Assembly (NCBI GenBank): GCA_011051425.1
Contig: DRLF01000400.1
Location: 1-6,464 of the forward strand
Direction: 5' to 3'
DNA from: Thiolapillus brandeum
GTDB taxonomy: Bacteria > Pseudomonadota > Gammaproteobacteria > Chromatiales > Chromatiaceae
DNA length: 6,464 nt
The position numbers and the translations under genes were made by a program. The notes under the pieces are model-generated. The model saw nothing but the letters and a program-made list of their open reading frames with translations. It was not told the DNA's origin and searched no databases. Positions within the stretch are counted from its first letter, which is position 1. Each line of letters begins with the position of its first letter. Positions 5,934 to 6,464 of the stretch are shown here, piece after piece.

Positions 5934-6305
5934 CTACACGAGCAGCGCTTTCATGTTGTCCACCGAGACCGGACGCGCCAGCACGCCGAACAGGGGAAAG
6001 ATGCTTTGCAGTTTGTCTGTGTACTGCCGTTCATCCTTGTTGCAGAACACGATCACCCGGCAATGTGGTGCATATTTCTGCAGGCTGTAGAGCATGACAT
6101 CCAGGTTGGAGATATTCACGCCGGCATAATTGTTGCTGTAGCCATAGATGAATTCTGCCACCACGTAGTCCGGCGGCTGTTTCTTCATCAGGCTCATGGC
6201 CTTGCGCATGGAGCTGAGGCGCTTCTCTTCCATGCCCAGCCGGCTGTAGAGGGTGGAAAAGTTCGGGTGGCCGGCGCTTTCGACGATGGAGTAGATCAGG
6301 GGCAT
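5934..6305 (-). CDS. Small hypothetical protein, possible degenerate receiver-like domain
   Basis: A 123-residue cytosolic protein with no signal peptide or membrane segment. I do not recognise the family. The order of segments resembles the second half of a response-regulator receiver: PDYVVAEF at 46-52, with Glu51 where a receiver has its phospho-accepting Asp; CRVIVFCNK at 82-90; then FGVLARPVSVDNMKALL at 106-122, with Arg-Pro in place of the usual Lys-Pro. This is a pattern judgement, not a match. The N-terminal acidic pair expected of an active receiver is not evident, so any such domain is probably not phosphorylated. ATG at 6305 has a GGAG Shine-Dalgarno (plus-strand 6314-6317, 8-nt spacer). 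The first 10 nt overlap the end of the upstream gene, so the two are likely co-transcribed and functionally linked. Confidence 0.75.
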   Translation of the reverse strand: MPLIYSIVESAGHPNFSTLYSRLGMEEKRLSSMRKAMSLMKKQPPDYVVAEFIYGYSNNYAGVNISNLDVMLYSLQKYAPHCRVIVFCNKDERQYTDKLQSIFPLFGVLARPVSVDNMKALLV

Positions 6306-6463
6306 TGCAGTTTCTCCATTTCGGTGACGATGTCTTGGGCGGTGAGCTGCCGGTAGCTTGGCTCGCTGAAGGTGGTGATGGCGCCGGCGGTTTCCGCCCA
6401 GGCAAAACCACCTGTCCAGCCTGCGTGGGTGTAGCTGCCCTGCATGGCACGGGGAAGCACGTA
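6296..6463 (-). CDS. C-terminal 55 residues of an unrecognised protein (cut by window edge)
   Basis: A minus-strand frame open from the right edge to a TGA at 6298-6296. The visible part begins YVLPRAMQGSYTHAGWTGGF, continues with AWAETAGAITTFSEPSYRQL and ends with the acidic, helical-looking ITAQ-type tail QDIVTEMEKLQCP. I chose this frame over the alternative frame (about 6450-6031). It ends just after the next gene's start (10-nt overlap), its amino-acid composition is balanced, and its tail carries the Shine-Dalgarno of the next gene; the alternative is rich in Pro, Arg, Ala and Gln, as expected of an out-of-frame reading. The aromatic and glycine-rich start suggests a folded enzyme-like domain, but no motif permits a function. 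The N-terminus lies outside the window. Confidence 0.7.
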   Translation of the reverse strand, partial: YVLPRAMQGSYTHAGWTGGFAWAETAGAITTFSEPSYRQLTAQDIVTEMEKLQCP

Positions 6464-6464
6464 C

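Noticed and set aside
6031..6450. Alternative minus-strand frame across the right-edge genes
   Set aside because: Its composition is rich in Pro, Arg, Ala and Gln as in a shifted reading, and it conflicts with two frames joined by a normal overlap and Shine-Dalgarno.
1..6464. Defence system, prophage, integron, CRISPR or mobile island
   Set aside because: All genes but three belong to recognised housekeeping or stress families; no integrase, transposase, tRNA-linked attachment site or spaced repeats are visible.

Overview
The window looks like chromosomal core sequence from a moderately GC-rich gammaproteobacterium. The main clue is the order lptM-lysA-dapF, which is typical of Pseudomonas-like and purple-sulfur-type gammaproteobacteria. 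The protein families around it (APT/carboxylesterase, rubrerythrin, RluA-type pseudouridine synthase) fit, but no genus can be named from the sequence alone.

Layout. Positions 1-2466 hold a tight minus-strand operon read right to left: lptM (small outer-membrane lipoprotein), lysA (diaminopimelate decarboxylase), a class I SAM methyltransferase, and dapF (diaminopimelate epimerase, cut by the left edge). Its junctions are a 1-nt overlap, a 4-nt GTGA overlap and a 3-nt gap, so translation is probably coupled. DapF makes meso-diaminopimelate and LysA decarboxylates it to lysine. The methyltransferase between them has no known role in that pathway. Divergent from the operon, 2534-3178 encodes a serine carboxylesterase of the acyl-protein-thioesterase type.

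Positions 3216-4962 hold a second minus-strand cluster, read right to left: rubrerythrin, a MazG-like nucleotide pyrophosphohydrolase (GTGA overlap), and, after a 26-nt gap, a secreted DUF1566/Lcl-domain protein. The first two suggest protection from peroxide and damaged nucleotides; the third may be a separate surface function. Divergent from the cluster is an RluA-family pseudouridine synthase (about 5028-5840). At the right edge, minus strand, lie a short unrecognised protein that resembles a degenerate receiver domain and the C-terminal 55 residues of another unrecognised protein, overlapping by 10 nt.

The most notable non-coding structure is a pair of near-identical 27-nt palindromes (3180-3206 on plus, 5838-5864 on minus). 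Each sits in a convergent intergenic gap at the end of a plus-strand gene. They look like REP-type elements rather than classical terminators. I see no tRNA, rRNA, CRISPR array, insertion sequence, phage module or defence system. Coding density is very high and no gene-free stretch exceeds about 95 bases.
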